Assembly (NCBI GenBank): GCA_037045155.1
Contig: JBAOIG010000005.1
Location: 62,001-126,000 of the forward strand
From: Thermomicrobiales bacterium
Lineage (GTDB): Bacteria; Chloroflexota; Chloroflexia; Thermomicrobiales; CFX8
DNA: 64,000 nt
Direction of reading: 5' to 3'
Below are positions 43,275 to 51,967 of the stretch, in pieces. Position 1 is the first letter of the stretch. The number at the start of each line of letters is the position of its first letter. A program made the translations under genes and the position numbers. The notes below the pieces were generated by a model. That model did no database searches. It saw only the letters and a list, made by a program, of their open reading frames with translations, and was not told the origin of the DNA.

Positions 43275-45044
43275 ATGGCTACCCGGCAAACCGACTACTT
43301 CACCATCTCGCGACCGAATGACCTCGATGCGCTCGAGGAGCAACTAGCGAAATCCGAACTCGCCGAGATCATCGTCGACATCCCCGATGGCGCGACAACG
43401 CTCTTCACCGCCCGCGAGTTCCGACGTCTTGCCGCAGCAGCCCAGGCGGCCGGCGTTGTCGTCCGCGTGGCGACCGAGGATCCCCTGCGGCGCGAGTTGG
43501 CATGGATCATCGGGCTGCCGCTCGTCGACCCGATTGACCATCGCCCGTCGGCATCAGACACACGACCTGCTGATTTGCCGGCCGAGTCGCCGGCCGAACC
43601 GAGCGCCGACGCTCCCACCAGCCGGATCGATCTTCCGCCAGCAACTGACACAGCGCCTACAGCAAGCGTCCCGCTGACTCCATGGCGCGGCCTCGACACC
43701 GTCGCGCCTGTCGACGAAGACGAGATGGGAGACGACTCGTACTCATTCGTGATCACTCCACCCGGCAGACACCATCCAGTCCAGACGGAGGATCTCGACG
43801 CGTCGTGGGCTGCCTGGTCTTCGCGACAATTCGACCCGGCGCATGAGATCGCGCCAGCCCACCGCCGTTCCTCGCGACACGGTCGGCGCGCCGCGGTTTC
43901 GATTCTCATTCTGCTCACTATCCTTGTCGCCCTGCTCGTCGCGGTCGCTCCGTCCGCAACAATCGCCGTTACCCCACGTATCGATGCCGTTGAAGCCCGC
44001 GTCACAGTTGGCCTCGATCAGCCAGGCCGATCTTTTGATGTACACGTCGCGCCCGCCGCGATCGGCGCGACAGTAACGGCGAGCGCCAGCATTCCGACGA
44101 CCGGGGAGCGCTTCATCCCCGACGCGGCTGCGACCGGATCTCTCCTGCTGACCAATCCAAGGCTTACTCCGGTCCACATCGAAGCAGGCGCTATCGCAAC
44201 CGACGCCAGCGGCGGCGAATATGCGACAACGACGGACATCACCGTTCCACCAGCGGATCCGTATGGATCAATGACATTCGGCAGCGCCACTGCGCCAATC
44301 CGCGCCGTCGCCCCGGGCGCGGAGGGAAATGCCGACGCGGAGACAATCTACGGACAATGGGACAACGGAATCTTCTTCACCAACCGCGACCCGATTACCG
44401 GCGGAACGATGAAACGGATCGCGACGGTGAGCGATGCCGACCGAGCATCGTTGGAGAAGACCGTCCGTGGAGACCTTGATGCTCGTTCCAGCACAACCCT
44501 GGACGGCCTCGTTCCCGTCGGAGCGACGCTACTCGAGGGCAGCATGCAACGCGGGGAGGCAACCCTTCGCTTCGACCATGCGGCCGGCGACGACGCGACA
44601 ACACTCCATCTCGAAGCGTCGTTGCCCGTGTCGGGACAAGTCTTCGACCCCGAGGCGATGAAGACGCAGGCCACGGCGGAGGCGACGCGTCGCCTCTCCG
44701 ATCTGGCGGGTGATGCGAAGATCGTCGCCGGATCGATCGTAGTTGGCGCGTCTCAGCCACTCGGCGCAACTGCTGGAGATGGCTTCTCCGTCACCGCGAC
44801 GGCACAAGCAGCGCAACCGATTGACGCATCCACGCTAGACGAGCTTCGCGCAGACGCGAGCGGCAAGCGCGTCTCTGACATCACATCCGCCGCCAAGCAG
44901 ATTCCTGGCGTTCAAACGGCTGAGGTGGACCGACGATACAGTGGATTCTGGGGCAGGATGCCATTGTTGCGGTCTCGGATCATGATCGAGGTGCAAGGTG
45001 CCGAAACGACCGTACCGACGGAAACCACGCCGACCGGGCGCTAA
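43275..45044 (+). CDS. Single-pass membrane protein with baseplate J-like domain
   Basis: The 589-residue protein has a cytoplasmic N-terminal domain (DYFTISRPNDLDALEEQLAKSELAEIIVDIPDGA), a Pro/Ala-rich linker to about residue 200, one membrane helix (AAVSILILLTILVALLVAVAP) and an exported domain with TGSLLLTNPRLTPVHIEAGA and ATAPIRAVAPGAEGNADAETI, the pattern of baseplate J/gp47-like domains. No other phage genes are near, so it is a chromosomal envelope protein. Function unknown. The ruvX start lies 47 nt inside its end. Confidence 0.8.
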   Translation: MATRQTDYFTISRPNDLDALEEQLAKSELAEIIVDIPDGATTLFTAREFRRLAAAAQAAGVVVRVATEDPLRRELAWIIGLPLVDPIDHRPSASDTRPADLPAESPAEPSADAPTSRIDLPPATDTAPTASVPLTPWRGLDTVAPVDEDEMGDDSYSFVITPPGRHHPVQTEDLDASWAAWSSRQFDPAHEIAPAHRRSSRHGRRAAVSILILLTILVALLVAVAPSATIAVTPRIDAVEARVTVGLDQPGRSFDVHVAPAAIGATVTASASIPTTGERFIPDAAATGSLLLTNPRLTPVHIEAGAIATDASGGEYATTTDITVPPADPYGSMTFGSATAPIRAVAPGAEGNADAETIYGQWDNGIFFTNRDPITGGTMKRIATVSDADRASLEKTVRGDLDARSSTTLDGLVPVGATLLEGSMQRGEATLRFDHAAGDDATTLHLEASLPVSGQVFDPEAMKTQATAEATRRLSDLAGDAKIVAGSIVVGASQPLGATAGDGFSVTATAQAAQPIDASTLDELRADASGKRVSDITSAAKQIPGVQTAEVDRRYSGFWGRMPLLRSRIMIEVQGAETTVPTETTPTGR

Positions 45045-45459
45045 GCTCATTGGCCTCGACCTCGGCGAACGTCGGATCGGGGTTGCCATCTCCGACGACA
45101 CTGGCGTTATCGCCAGTCCGGATCGCATCATCGACTTGCGGCACGGGTCATTGCACGACATCGCGGCGCTCGTCGTCGATGTCAACGCCACTGGCATCGT
45201 CGTCGGCTTGCCGAAGGGCATGCTCGGCGATGAGGGTCATCAGGCCCGCGCGGCTCGCGATCAGGCCGCCGAGCTCGAGCAGCTCGTCACAACGCCGATC
45301 ATCTTCTGGGACGAAAGGCTCACCAGCGCGATTGCAGATCGCGCATTAGAGCAGAGCGGTATGCGATCGCGCGAACGTCGGGACAAACGCGACGCCATCG
45401 CTGCGGCGATCATGCTGCAAAGCTATCTTGACGCGAATCCGCTGGTCTCTGACGAATGA
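44998..45459 (+). CDS. ruvX: Putative pre-16S rRNA nuclease / Holliday junction resolvase (RuvX/YqgF)
   Basis: The 153-residue RNase H-fold nuclease carries KLIGLDLGERRIGVAISDD (first Asp), VVGLPKGMLGDEG, FWDERLTSAIADRAL with the second acidic residue, and DKRDAIAAAIMLQSYLD with the third. The family processes the 5' end of 16S rRNA. GTG 44998 lies inside the upstream gene, indicating translational coupling. A basic N-terminal extension (PKRPYRRKPRRPG) is unusual but short. Confidence 0.92.
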   Translation: MPKRPYRRKPRRPGAKLIGLDLGERRIGVAISDDTGVIASPDRIIDLRHGSLHDIAALVVDVNATGIVVGLPKGMLGDEGHQARAARDQAAELEQLVTTPIIFWDERLTSAIADRALEQSGMRSRERRDKRDAIAAAIMLQSYLDANPLVSDE

Positions 45460-45505
45460 ACAACAGCCAGATAACTTCGGCGCGTCTGCATCCGATGAGT
45501 CGACG

Positions 45506-45535
45506 TTGACCAGATTTTTCATTGGCACCTATAAT
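45506..45535 (+). promoter_or_regulatory. Strong sigma-70 type promoter before the cyclic-di-AMP receptor gene
   Basis: TTGACC (45506-45511), an 18-nt spacer with a T-run and TATAAT (45530-45535), about 50 nt before the start codon. It is among the best promoter matches in the window. Confidence 0.75.
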
Positions 45536-45585
45536 GACGGCTCAGGCATGTCGATCGACACACGGTGAAACGAGGCGGACGAGGT

Positions 45586-45870
45586 ATGAAGCTGATTATC
45601 GCGGTTGTCCAGAACGAGGATGCCGACGCGGTTGTCGATGCTCTCCTTGAAAACGACTTTCGCGCCACCCGGCTGGCCTCAACCGGTGGGTTCCTTCGCC
45701 GTGGTAACACGACGATCATGATCGGCGTCCAGGACGAGCAGGTCGATCACGTTCTCGACCTCATTCGCCAGGAGGCCCGCAGCCGATCGCAGGCACAGGG
45801 AGCAGGCGAAATACAGACTGCGGCCGCGACCGTGTTCGTCCTCGATCTCGAAGAGTATCAGCGTCTCTGA
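45586..45870 (+). CDS. Cyclic-di-AMP receptor, PII-like (DarA/PstA family)
   Basis: The 94-residue protein MKLIIAVVQNEDADAVVDALLENDFRATRLASTGGFLRRGNTTIMIGVQDE has the ferredoxin-like PII fold and the STGGFLRRGNTT loop that binds cyclic-di-AMP in DarA/PstA. ATG 45586 is preceded by ACGAGG; an in-frame start at 45565 is less likely. It has its own strong promoter. Such receptors are linked to potassium and osmolyte control; its target is unknown. Confidence 0.88.
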   Translation: MKLIIAVVQNEDADAVVDALLENDFRATRLASTGGFLRRGNTTIMIGVQDEQVDHVLDLIRQEARSRSQAQGAGEIQTAAATVFVLDLEEYQRL

Positions 45871-45935
45871 TCGGAATCCGGCTCAGATGAAGCTTTGGAT
45901 CGTGTCGGATTGCTCGCCGCCATCAGGGGGTGTGC

Positions 45936-47102
45936 ATGATTTCGCGGCCCCACGTGTTCAGCCGGCGGCGTCCGATCCATCCCATCGCGCTCCGGGGCAT
46001 CCCGGTCCGCGCATCACCGGGCTGGATAACGATTGTCGTCGTTCTGACGATCATCTCGGCCGACCTCCTCGCGCCTGACGGGCTGCGCCAGCTTCGTCAC
46101 GTCGGATTCACCGCGGCAATCGTCGCCGGCGCCATTATGTCCTTGATCATCCACGAACTGGCCCATGATGCCGTCGCGCGCCGGCGAGGCATGCATCTCC
46201 GCGCGATCATTCTGTCGTCCTTCGGGGCGCTGACCGACGATGCGTATCGACCCGAGAACCCGGCTAACGAGGTCCGCGTGGCAGCAGCCGGCCCGGCCGC
46301 CAGTGGCATCCTGGCAATTGTGCTTGGCGCTTGCTCGTGGATCGTCCCAGGATCCACCTTCGCCGGGGAAGCTTTCAGGACTCTCGCACTGATCAACACC
46401 TCGCTCGCTATCCTCACGTTGCTACCCGCCTATCCACTCGATGGCGGACGAATCCTGCGCGCCTTCCTTTGGTATGTCTCGGGCGATCTGATCCTTGCAA
46501 CACGAGCCGTCGGTCTGTATGGCCGGGCCATCGGTTTCGGCATCGTCCTCGCCGGCCTCCTCATGCTGGCACTCAACGGGACCTGGTCAGTGGCGGCGGT
46601 ATGGCTCCTCTTCGCCTACTGGTCAATCAGCCAGGCCGCGCGCGAAGGCTTCACCCGGACGCTCATCCGTGAGGGCGGACGCCAGGTCACGGCAGACGAA
46701 GCCGGCCTGACCGCTAGCCGCCGTATCGCCGCCGACCGAACGATCGACGCAGCGCTCGACGAGATTCTCCAATCCACCACGAGTGGTCCATTACTCGTCC
46801 AGCGCGACGGTGACGTGATCGGGCTGGTCTCGCTGGCGGAGATCCAACGGATCCCACGGGCAACCTGGGATGTCGTTACCGTCGGCGAAATCGCGTCGTC
46901 GCTCGATGACATCCCGCGGGTTGGACAGGACACCTCGTTGGTGGACATCCTGGATCTGGTAGACGCCTCGACAGGCCACGTCGCGCTCCTCGTCGTCGGG
47001 GGACGTATCGTCGGCGCAGTCACTCGCCAGCTGATTTACGAGCGTATTCGCGAACACCTCCGGGCCCCGCGCGACGACCATATGCGCCGTAATTCCCGAT
47101 AG
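45936..47102 (+). CDS. Site-2 protease (M50) with C-terminal CBS domains
   Basis: A 388-residue membrane metalloprotease (ATG 45936 after AGGGGG; GTG 45930 is 2 codons upstream). IIHELAHDAVARRRGM carries the HExxH zinc site in a membrane helix and LLPAYPLDGGRILRA the third ligand Asp. Two CBS motifs at the C-terminus (AADRTIDAALDEIL and IPRVGQDTSLVDILDLVDAS) may sense nucleotides. Site-2 proteases cut membrane-anchored regulators. It lies 65 nt after the cyclic-di-AMP receptor gene. Confidence 0.9.
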   Translation: MISRPHVFSRRRPIHPIALRGIPVRASPGWITIVVVLTIISADLLAPDGLRQLRHVGFTAAIVAGAIMSLIIHELAHDAVARRRGMHLRAIILSSFGALTDDAYRPENPANEVRVAAAGPAASGILAIVLGACSWIVPGSTFAGEAFRTLALINTSLAILTLLPAYPLDGGRILRAFLWYVSGDLILATRAVGLYGRAIGFGIVLAGLLMLALNGTWSVAAVWLLFAYWSISQAAREGFTRTLIREGGRQVTADEAGLTASRRIAADRTIDAALDEILQSTTSGPLLVQRDGDVIGLVSLAEIQRIPRATWDVVTVGEIASSLDDIPRVGQDTSLVDILDLVDASTGHVALLVVGGRIVGAVTRQLIYERIREHLRAPRDDHMRRNSR

Positions 47103-47132
47103 CCGCGACCCCATCAGACGTCGCTCATTCTC

Positions 47133-47161
47133 TTGTGTACGTACATCTCGGCTGGTAGACT
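47133..47161 (+). promoter_or_regulatory. Promoter of the D,D-carboxypeptidase gene with overlapping TGTACGTACA palindrome
   Basis: TTGTGT (47133-47138), a 17-nt spacer and TAGACT (47156-47161). The perfect palindrome TGTACGTACA (47136-47145) covers the end of the -35 box and the start of the spacer, an ideal position for a repressor. Confidence 0.5.
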
Positions 47162-47285
47162 CTGACTCGTTGACACTGCTGCCCATACGCCATCCACCCG
47201 ATGGCGCCTGAGTTCCCGAATCGACGCCCTGCGTCGCCGGGTGGTGGGTCGATGCGTGTCTACGCTGGAACGTTGGAGGATGTCG

Positions 47286-48521
47286 ATGCCCCGGCTCGTC
47301 ACGGTGTTCATCACCACCATCATGATGCTTTCCCTGGCCCTGGTGATAACACCCATCGCCGCCGCGGAATCCGACAATTCAACCGTCGTTGCCCGGAACG
47401 CAATCGTCATCGACGCGGAATCGGGCGCTGTGCTGTTCGAGCGTGCCGCCGACGAACAGGCGCCGCCGGCCAGCCTCACCAAGATCTTCACCGCCATCGC
47501 CTCCGCTGAGATCACCGCGCCGGATCGGCCAATGACCACGACCGATGCCGATCTCGTTGGCGAGGCAAGCATGGGGCTCGTTACCGGCGAGACCGACACA
47601 TTCACGACACTCCTCCATGGCATGCTGCTATCCAGCGGCAACGACGCGGCGATGACGATTGCCCGAAATCTCTCAGCCACGAATGGCGATCTGGATAACG
47701 CCACCGTCGACCCATTCGTCGCCTACACAAACGCCCGAATCGCCGAGATTGGCGCGACCAACACGCATCTCGTCAATCCCCACGGGCTGGATGCCGACGG
47801 CCATGTCACGACGGCACGTGATCTCGCTACGATCACACGCTATGGGCTCGCCTCCGTGCCCGCGTTTCGCGAGGCAATTGGAGCCATCAGCTACAAAGGC
47901 GACGGCCATTCCCTTCACACGACCAATGACTTCGCGGGAACCTATCCGGGGCTGGTCGGCGGCAAGACCGGCATCACGACGAATGCCGGCTACTGCCTGA
48001 TCGAGGTCGCGCAGCGAGACGGCCGAACCATCATCGCCGTCCTTCTCGGGAGCACCTCTGAGTCGTGGTATGCGGACGCCCGTTCGCTCCTCGATACCGG
48101 ATTCGCAACCCCGCTCGCCCCGGCCGCGCAACCAGCCCAGCCACACCAGGTGATGTCGAACACATCGGGCCTCGCCGTCTCCGGCGCAGGAGCGGAGCGA
48201 GTGGTGACCTCGGGAGCGGTTGCCGCCCAGAAGGCGCATGCACCGGGCGTTTGGGCGATGATGGCCCTCGTCGCTATCCCGTGCCTTCTCGTCATCGCAA
48301 CGATCCTCGCGCGGGTCATCGAGCCACCGCGTCGCCGCGCCGCGCGTCGTTCCCACGTCGCAATTCCACCGCGACAGCCGGTCATCATCCCAGCCGGCAT
48401 GCCGATGGATGTGACTGCTCCATTTCCGATCGTGCCCACGCGCCACATCGCTCCGCCTCGCCAACCGCTTCGGCCGCGGCGCGTCACCGAGCCCACTGCC
48501 GTTCCGTCCTTCGGCGACTAG
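47286..48521 (+). CDS. D-alanyl-D-alanine carboxypeptidase family protein (DacF-like)
   Basis: The 411-residue secreted S11 enzyme has ATG 47286 placed 6 nt after GGAGG. A signal peptide (LVTVFITTIMMLSLALVITPIAAA) is followed by SLTK (SxxK), MLLSSGNDAAMT (SxN) and GGKTGITTNAGYC (KTG), all intact. A C-terminal helix (GVWAMMALVAIPCLLVIATILARV) and a proline-rich tail anchor it. It removes the terminal D-Ala of peptidoglycan. The promoter carries a TGTACGTACA palindrome; a long terminator follows. Confidence 0.93.
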   Translation: MPRLVTVFITTIMMLSLALVITPIAAAESDNSTVVARNAIVIDAESGAVLFERAADEQAPPASLTKIFTAIASAEITAPDRPMTTTDADLVGEASMGLVTGETDTFTTLLHGMLLSSGNDAAMTIARNLSATNGDLDNATVDPFVAYTNARIAEIGATNTHLVNPHGLDADGHVTTARDLATITRYGLASVPAFREAIGAISYKGDGHSLHTTNDFAGTYPGLVGGKTGITTNAGYCLIEVAQRDGRTIIAVLLGSTSESWYADARSLLDTGFATPLAPAAQPAQPHQVMSNTSGLAVSGAGAERVVTSGAVAAQKAHAPGVWAMMALVAIPCLLVIATILARVIEPPRRRAARRSHVAIPPRQPVIIPAGMPMDVTAPFPIVPTRHIAPPRQPLRPRRVTEPTAVPSFGD

Positions 48522-48541
48522 CCAGCGAAACCCGATCTGCT

Positions 48542-48582
48542 CCAAACAGGCCCCGATGCGATACGCATCGGGGCCTGTTTGG
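48542..48582. terminator. Very long perfect terminator hairpin
   Basis: A 19-bp perfect stem (48542-48560 with 48564-48582) around loop ATA separates the carboxypeptidase gene from hspR. Its outer end carries AAAC/GTTT. Confidence 0.8.
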
Positions 48583-48601
48583 ATTCGTCGCCGGTGGCCA
48601 G

Positions 48602-48630
48602 TTGTTGGGGTGCGCGCTCTATGATATAGT
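48602..48630 (+). promoter_or_regulatory. Promoter of hspR-clpB
   Basis: TTGTTG (48602-48607), a 17-nt spacer and TATAGT (48625-48630), 60 nt before the hspR ATG. Confidence 0.6.
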
Positions 48631-48635
48631 CTGTA

Positions 48636-48648
48636 TCAACATTGTTGA
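48636..48648. promoter_or_regulatory. Inverted repeat at the hspR transcription start
   Basis: TCAAC-ATT-GTTGA is a perfect 5-bp inverted repeat placed directly after the -10 box. A HAIR element (CTTGAGT-N7-ACTCAAG) is not seen, so this may be the local HspR operator, by inference. Confidence 0.4.
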
Positions 48649-48690
48649 GAGTGCGAGTTGTCGAATCATTGGCAGATTGGTGGAGACTGC

Positions 48691-49095
48691 ATGCAAGAGA
48701 GCGAGCCACTCTACGTCATCAGCGTCGCGTCAAGGCTCCTGCGCCTGCACCCGCAAACCCTTCGAAAGTACGAACGAGAGGGTTTCGTCGCCCCCTCGCG
48801 GACGTCGGGCAATCTCCGCCTGTACTCCACCGAAGACATCGAACGGCTTCGGCAGGTGAAGCATCTCGTCGAGGAGCGGGGAATCAATCTGGCCGGTGTC
48901 CAGCTCGCCCTCGGCCTGACAGAAGAGATCCGCGTACTCCAGGAGGAGCTTCGCGCCCGAAGCCGCGAGGATTACGACAACATCGCCGCCATCCTCGACG
49001 GGCTACTCGACTTGATGGGCGCGTCCACCGTCTCCGATGACGCGCAGCGCGGCCGAGTCGCGATCGAGCTACGAGTAAACAGAAAGCCCAGGTAA
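48691..49095 (+). CDS. hspR: MerR-family heat-shock repressor HspR
   Basis: The 134-residue regulator has a winged-helix DNA-binding domain (PLYVISVASRLLRLHPQTLRKYEREGFVAPSRTSGNLRLYSTEDIERLRQVK) and a coiled coil. The order YVIS-VA-HPQTLRKYEREG is the HspR version of MerR. HspR represses chaperone genes, often with DnaK as co-repressor. ATG 48691 follows GGTGGAG. The gene is followed by clpB after 4 nt, so it probably represses its own operon. Confidence 0.92.
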   Translation: MQESEPLYVISVASRLLRLHPQTLRKYEREGFVAPSRTSGNLRLYSTEDIERLRQVKHLVEERGINLAGVQLALGLTEEIRVLQEELRARSREDYDNIAAILDGLLDLMGASTVSDDAQRGRVAIELRVNRKPR

Positions 49096-49099
49096 TCCG

Positions 49100-51700
49100 G
49101 TGAATCCACAACGTCTGACTGAAAAGGCCCAGGCGGCCATCGTTCGCGCCCAACAGGAGACCGAGCGTCGCCAGCACGCGACGCTCGACGTCGATCAACT
49201 CCTCTATGCGCTGATCACCCAGGAGGATGGCGTCGTTCCACGGGTCATCGAACGGGCTGGCGTTTCGCCGGCCGAGATCGCCAGCGGGTTGGAGTCGATC
49301 CTCGACAGAGCGCCGAAGCTTCAGTATTCCGCACAGCCGACGCTGAGCGGCAATTTGCGCACACTACTCCAGAAGGCGGAGGATGAAGCGCGGGCATTCG
49401 GAGATGAGTACGTCAGCACCGAACACCTGCTCCTCGCGGCATTCGACACGGCATCCCGAACCGAAGCCGTCCGCCTGCTGACACAGCGTGGCATCACGCG
49501 CGAAACAGTGATGAACTCGTTGACCCAGATCCGCGGATCGCAACGCGTCACCGACCAGAACCCCGAGAACCGGTACGAGGCGCTGCAGAAATACGGGCGC
49601 GACCTGACCGACGCTGCCCGCGCTGGCAAGCTGGATCCGGTCATCGGCCGTGACGACGAGATTCGCCGCGTCATCCAGGTGCTGAGTCGCCGGACGAAGA
49701 ACAACCCCGTCCTAATCGGCGAGCCAGGCGTCGGCAAGACCGCCATCGTCGAAGGTCTCGCCCAGCGGATCGTCCGAGGCGACGTCCCCGAGGGGCTCCG
49801 TGACCGGCGGGTTGTCGCGCTCGATCTGGGCAGTATGGTCGCTGGCGCCAAGTATCGCGGCGAGTTCGAAGAACGACTGAAAGCGGTTCTCAAGGAGATC
49901 GCGGATTCCGAAGGTGAGATCATCGTCTTCATCGACGAGCTCCACACTGTCATCGGCGCCGGCGCGGCCGAAGGCGCGATGGACGCCAGCAACATGCTCA
50001 AGCCGATGCTGGCTCGTGGGGAGCTCCACGCGATCGGCGCGACGACTCTCGATGAATACCGCAAGCACATCGAAAAGGATGCCGCGTTGGAACGTCGGTT
50101 CCAGCCCGTCTACGTCGGAGAGCCGTCGGTCGAGGATACGATCAGTATCCTGCGGGGGCTTCGCGATCGCTACGAGGTCCATCACAACGTCCGGATCACC
50201 GATGGCGCACTCGTCGCCGCATCCGTCCTGGCCGACAGGTACATCACCGGCCGGTTCATGCCCGACAAGGCAATCGACCTGGTGGACGAAGCGGCGTCCC
50301 GGCTGCGCATGGAGATCACCAGCATGCCGGTCGAGATCGATGAGATCAACCGTCGCGTCATGCAGCTGGAGATCGAGCGCGAGGCGCTGCGCAAGGAACG
50401 TGACGAGGCGTCCCGAAAGCGGTTGGACGAGCTGGAATCCGATCTCGCCAACCTCAAGGAACAACGCGACGCGCTGACTGTTCAGTGGGATCACGAGCGC
50501 CAGAATATCCAGCAGTTGGCCACGCTGAAGTCCGAAATCGAACAAACCCGCCAGGAAATCGAGCGCGTCCAGCGTCAGGCCGACTACGGGCGCGCATCCG
50601 AGCTTCAATACGGACGGCTCGTCGAGCTTGAGAAGCAGCTCGCGACTGCCGAGCACGCGATCGAGCAGCAGGACCGCTCGAAGCGGCTGGTCAAGGAGGA
50701 GGTGAGCGCCGACGACATCGCCGAGGTTGTCGCCCGTTGGACGGGGATCCCGGTCAGCCGCCTTGTCGAGGGTGAGATCGAGAAGCTCGTCCAGATGGAG
50801 GAGCGGCTGCATCTGCGCGTTGTCGGCCAGGACGAAGCCATCAACGTTGTCTCGAACGCTATCCGTCGCGCTCGGGCCGGCCTGTCCGATCCGAACAAGC
50901 CATTGGGGTCGTTCATCTTCCTCGGCCCGACTGGCGTGGGAAAGACCGAGCTTGCTCGCGCGCTTGCCGAGTTCCTGTTCGACGATGACCAGGCAATCGT
51001 GCGAATCGACATGTCGGAGTACATGGAACGTCACGCCGTCTCGCGCCTGATCGGCGCGCCTCCGGGCTACGTCGGCTACGAGGAAGGGGGGCAACTCTCC
51101 GAGGCTGTGCGTCGCCGGCCCTACTCGATCGTCTTGTTCGACGAGATCGAGAAAGCGCACCCGGAGGTGTTCAATATCCTCCTCCAGGTTCTCGATGATG
51201 GCCGGCTGACCGACGGTCAGGGACGAACGGTGGACTTTCGCAACACCGTGATCATCATGACGTCCAATCTCGGCTCGACCTACATCCTCTCGTCCAGCGA
51301 CGACGAAGCTCGCGAGCGAGTGATGGAGGCGTTGCACGCGAACTTCCGGCCAGAGTTCCTCAACCGGATCGATGAGATCGTGATCTTCCGAGCGCTGACT
51401 CGCGATCAGATCCAGCAGATTGTTGAGATTCAGCTCCAGCAGGTTCGGCAGCGGTTGAAGAACCGCGATATCGAGCTGCAGATCACCGCGGAAGCACGTG
51501 AGTGGATCGCCAATCGGGGCTACGATCCTGCCTTCGGGGCAAGGCCGCTCAAGCGCGTTATCCAGAAGGAGATGCTCGACCCGCTCGCGATGAAGCTTCT
51601 ATCTGGTGAGATTCGCGACGGCGAGACCGTCGCTATCACCCGAGGGAGCAGCGGTTTGAATATCAGCAGTGCCCTTTCAGGAGCTGCCATTGTCGCCTGA
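49100..51700 (+). CDS. clpB: ATP-dependent disaggregase ClpB
   Basis: The 866-residue Hsp100 has a Clp N domain (MNPQRLTEKAQAAIVRAQQE), NBD1 with Walker A GEPGVGKT (about residue 207) and IIVFIDELHTVIG, a middle coiled coil (about 400-540), NBD2 with GPTGVGKT (about 609), IVLFDEIEKAHPEVFN and FRPEFLNRIDEIV, and a D2-small domain. It unfolds aggregates together with DnaK. It starts at GTG, 4 nt after hspR. The length and middle domain distinguish it from ClpC. Confidence 0.97.
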   Translation: MNPQRLTEKAQAAIVRAQQETERRQHATLDVDQLLYALITQEDGVVPRVIERAGVSPAEIASGLESILDRAPKLQYSAQPTLSGNLRTLLQKAEDEARAFGDEYVSTEHLLLAAFDTASRTEAVRLLTQRGITRETVMNSLTQIRGSQRVTDQNPENRYEALQKYGRDLTDAARAGKLDPVIGRDDEIRRVIQVLSRRTKNNPVLIGEPGVGKTAIVEGLAQRIVRGDVPEGLRDRRVVALDLGSMVAGAKYRGEFEERLKAVLKEIADSEGEIIVFIDELHTVIGAGAAEGAMDASNMLKPMLARGELHAIGATTLDEYRKHIEKDAALERRFQPVYVGEPSVEDTISILRGLRDRYEVHHNVRITDGALVAASVLADRYITGRFMPDKAIDLVDEAASRLRMEITSMPVEIDEINRRVMQLEIEREALRKERDEASRKRLDELESDLANLKEQRDALTVQWDHERQNIQQLATLKSEIEQTRQEIERVQRQADYGRASELQYGRLVELEKQLATAEHAIEQQDRSKRLVKEEVSADDIAEVVARWTGIPVSRLVEGEIEKLVQMEERLHLRVVGQDEAINVVSNAIRRARAGLSDPNKPLGSFIFLGPTGVGKTELARALAEFLFDDDQAIVRIDMSEYMERHAVSRLIGAPPGYVGYEEGGQLSEAVRRRPYSIVLFDEIEKAHPEVFNILLQVLDDGRLTDGQGRTVDFRNTVIIMTSNLGSTYILSSSDDEARERVMEALHANFRPEFLNRIDEIVIFRALTRDQIQQIVEIQLQQVRQRLKNRDIELQITAEAREWIANRGYDPAFGARPLKRVIQKEMLDPLAMKLLSGEIRDGETVAITRGSSGLNISSALSGAAIVA

Positions 51701-51804
51701 CGTGGCCACATGAACGGTATACTTGCGGCGACCGGTGTTCGGCCGGTCGCCGTTGCCGTTCTCCCGATCGCGGCGGCACGATCGATCAGAAGTGCGGTGC
51801 GACG

Positions 51805-51948
51805 ATGGACATGATCCTCGAATTGATCAAGGCGGCTATTCAGATCGGCGGGCTGATTCTCCTCCTGCTCATCTTCCCCATCCTCTTTCTAATCGTCTTC
51901 GGCTTCGCGACCAGTCTCGATCGGACCCTGGAGCGCGGGGACGAATAG
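51805..51948 (+). CDS. Small single-pass membrane protein
   Basis: ATG 51805 to TAG 51948 encodes 47 residues: MDMILELIKAAIQIGGLILL, then LIFPILFLIVFGFATSL and a charged tail RTLERGDE. One long hydrophobic segment is visible. No ribosome-binding site is strong (GTGCGGTG). It lies 104 nt after clpB and before the convergent M20 peptidase gene. I recognise no family. Confidence 0.5.
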   Translation: MDMILELIKAAIQIGGLILLLLIFPILFLIVFGFATSLDRTLERGDE

Positions 51949-51967
51949 CAGGTAGTCCAGGCTCCTC

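Noticed and set aside
43275..45044. Prophage because of the baseplate J-like domain
   Set aside because: No capsid, tail, integrase or att site is near; it is coupled to ruvX and follows alaS.
49712..51337. 541-codon minus-strand frame inside clpB
   Set aside because: It is a shadow of clpB with no recognisable motif.
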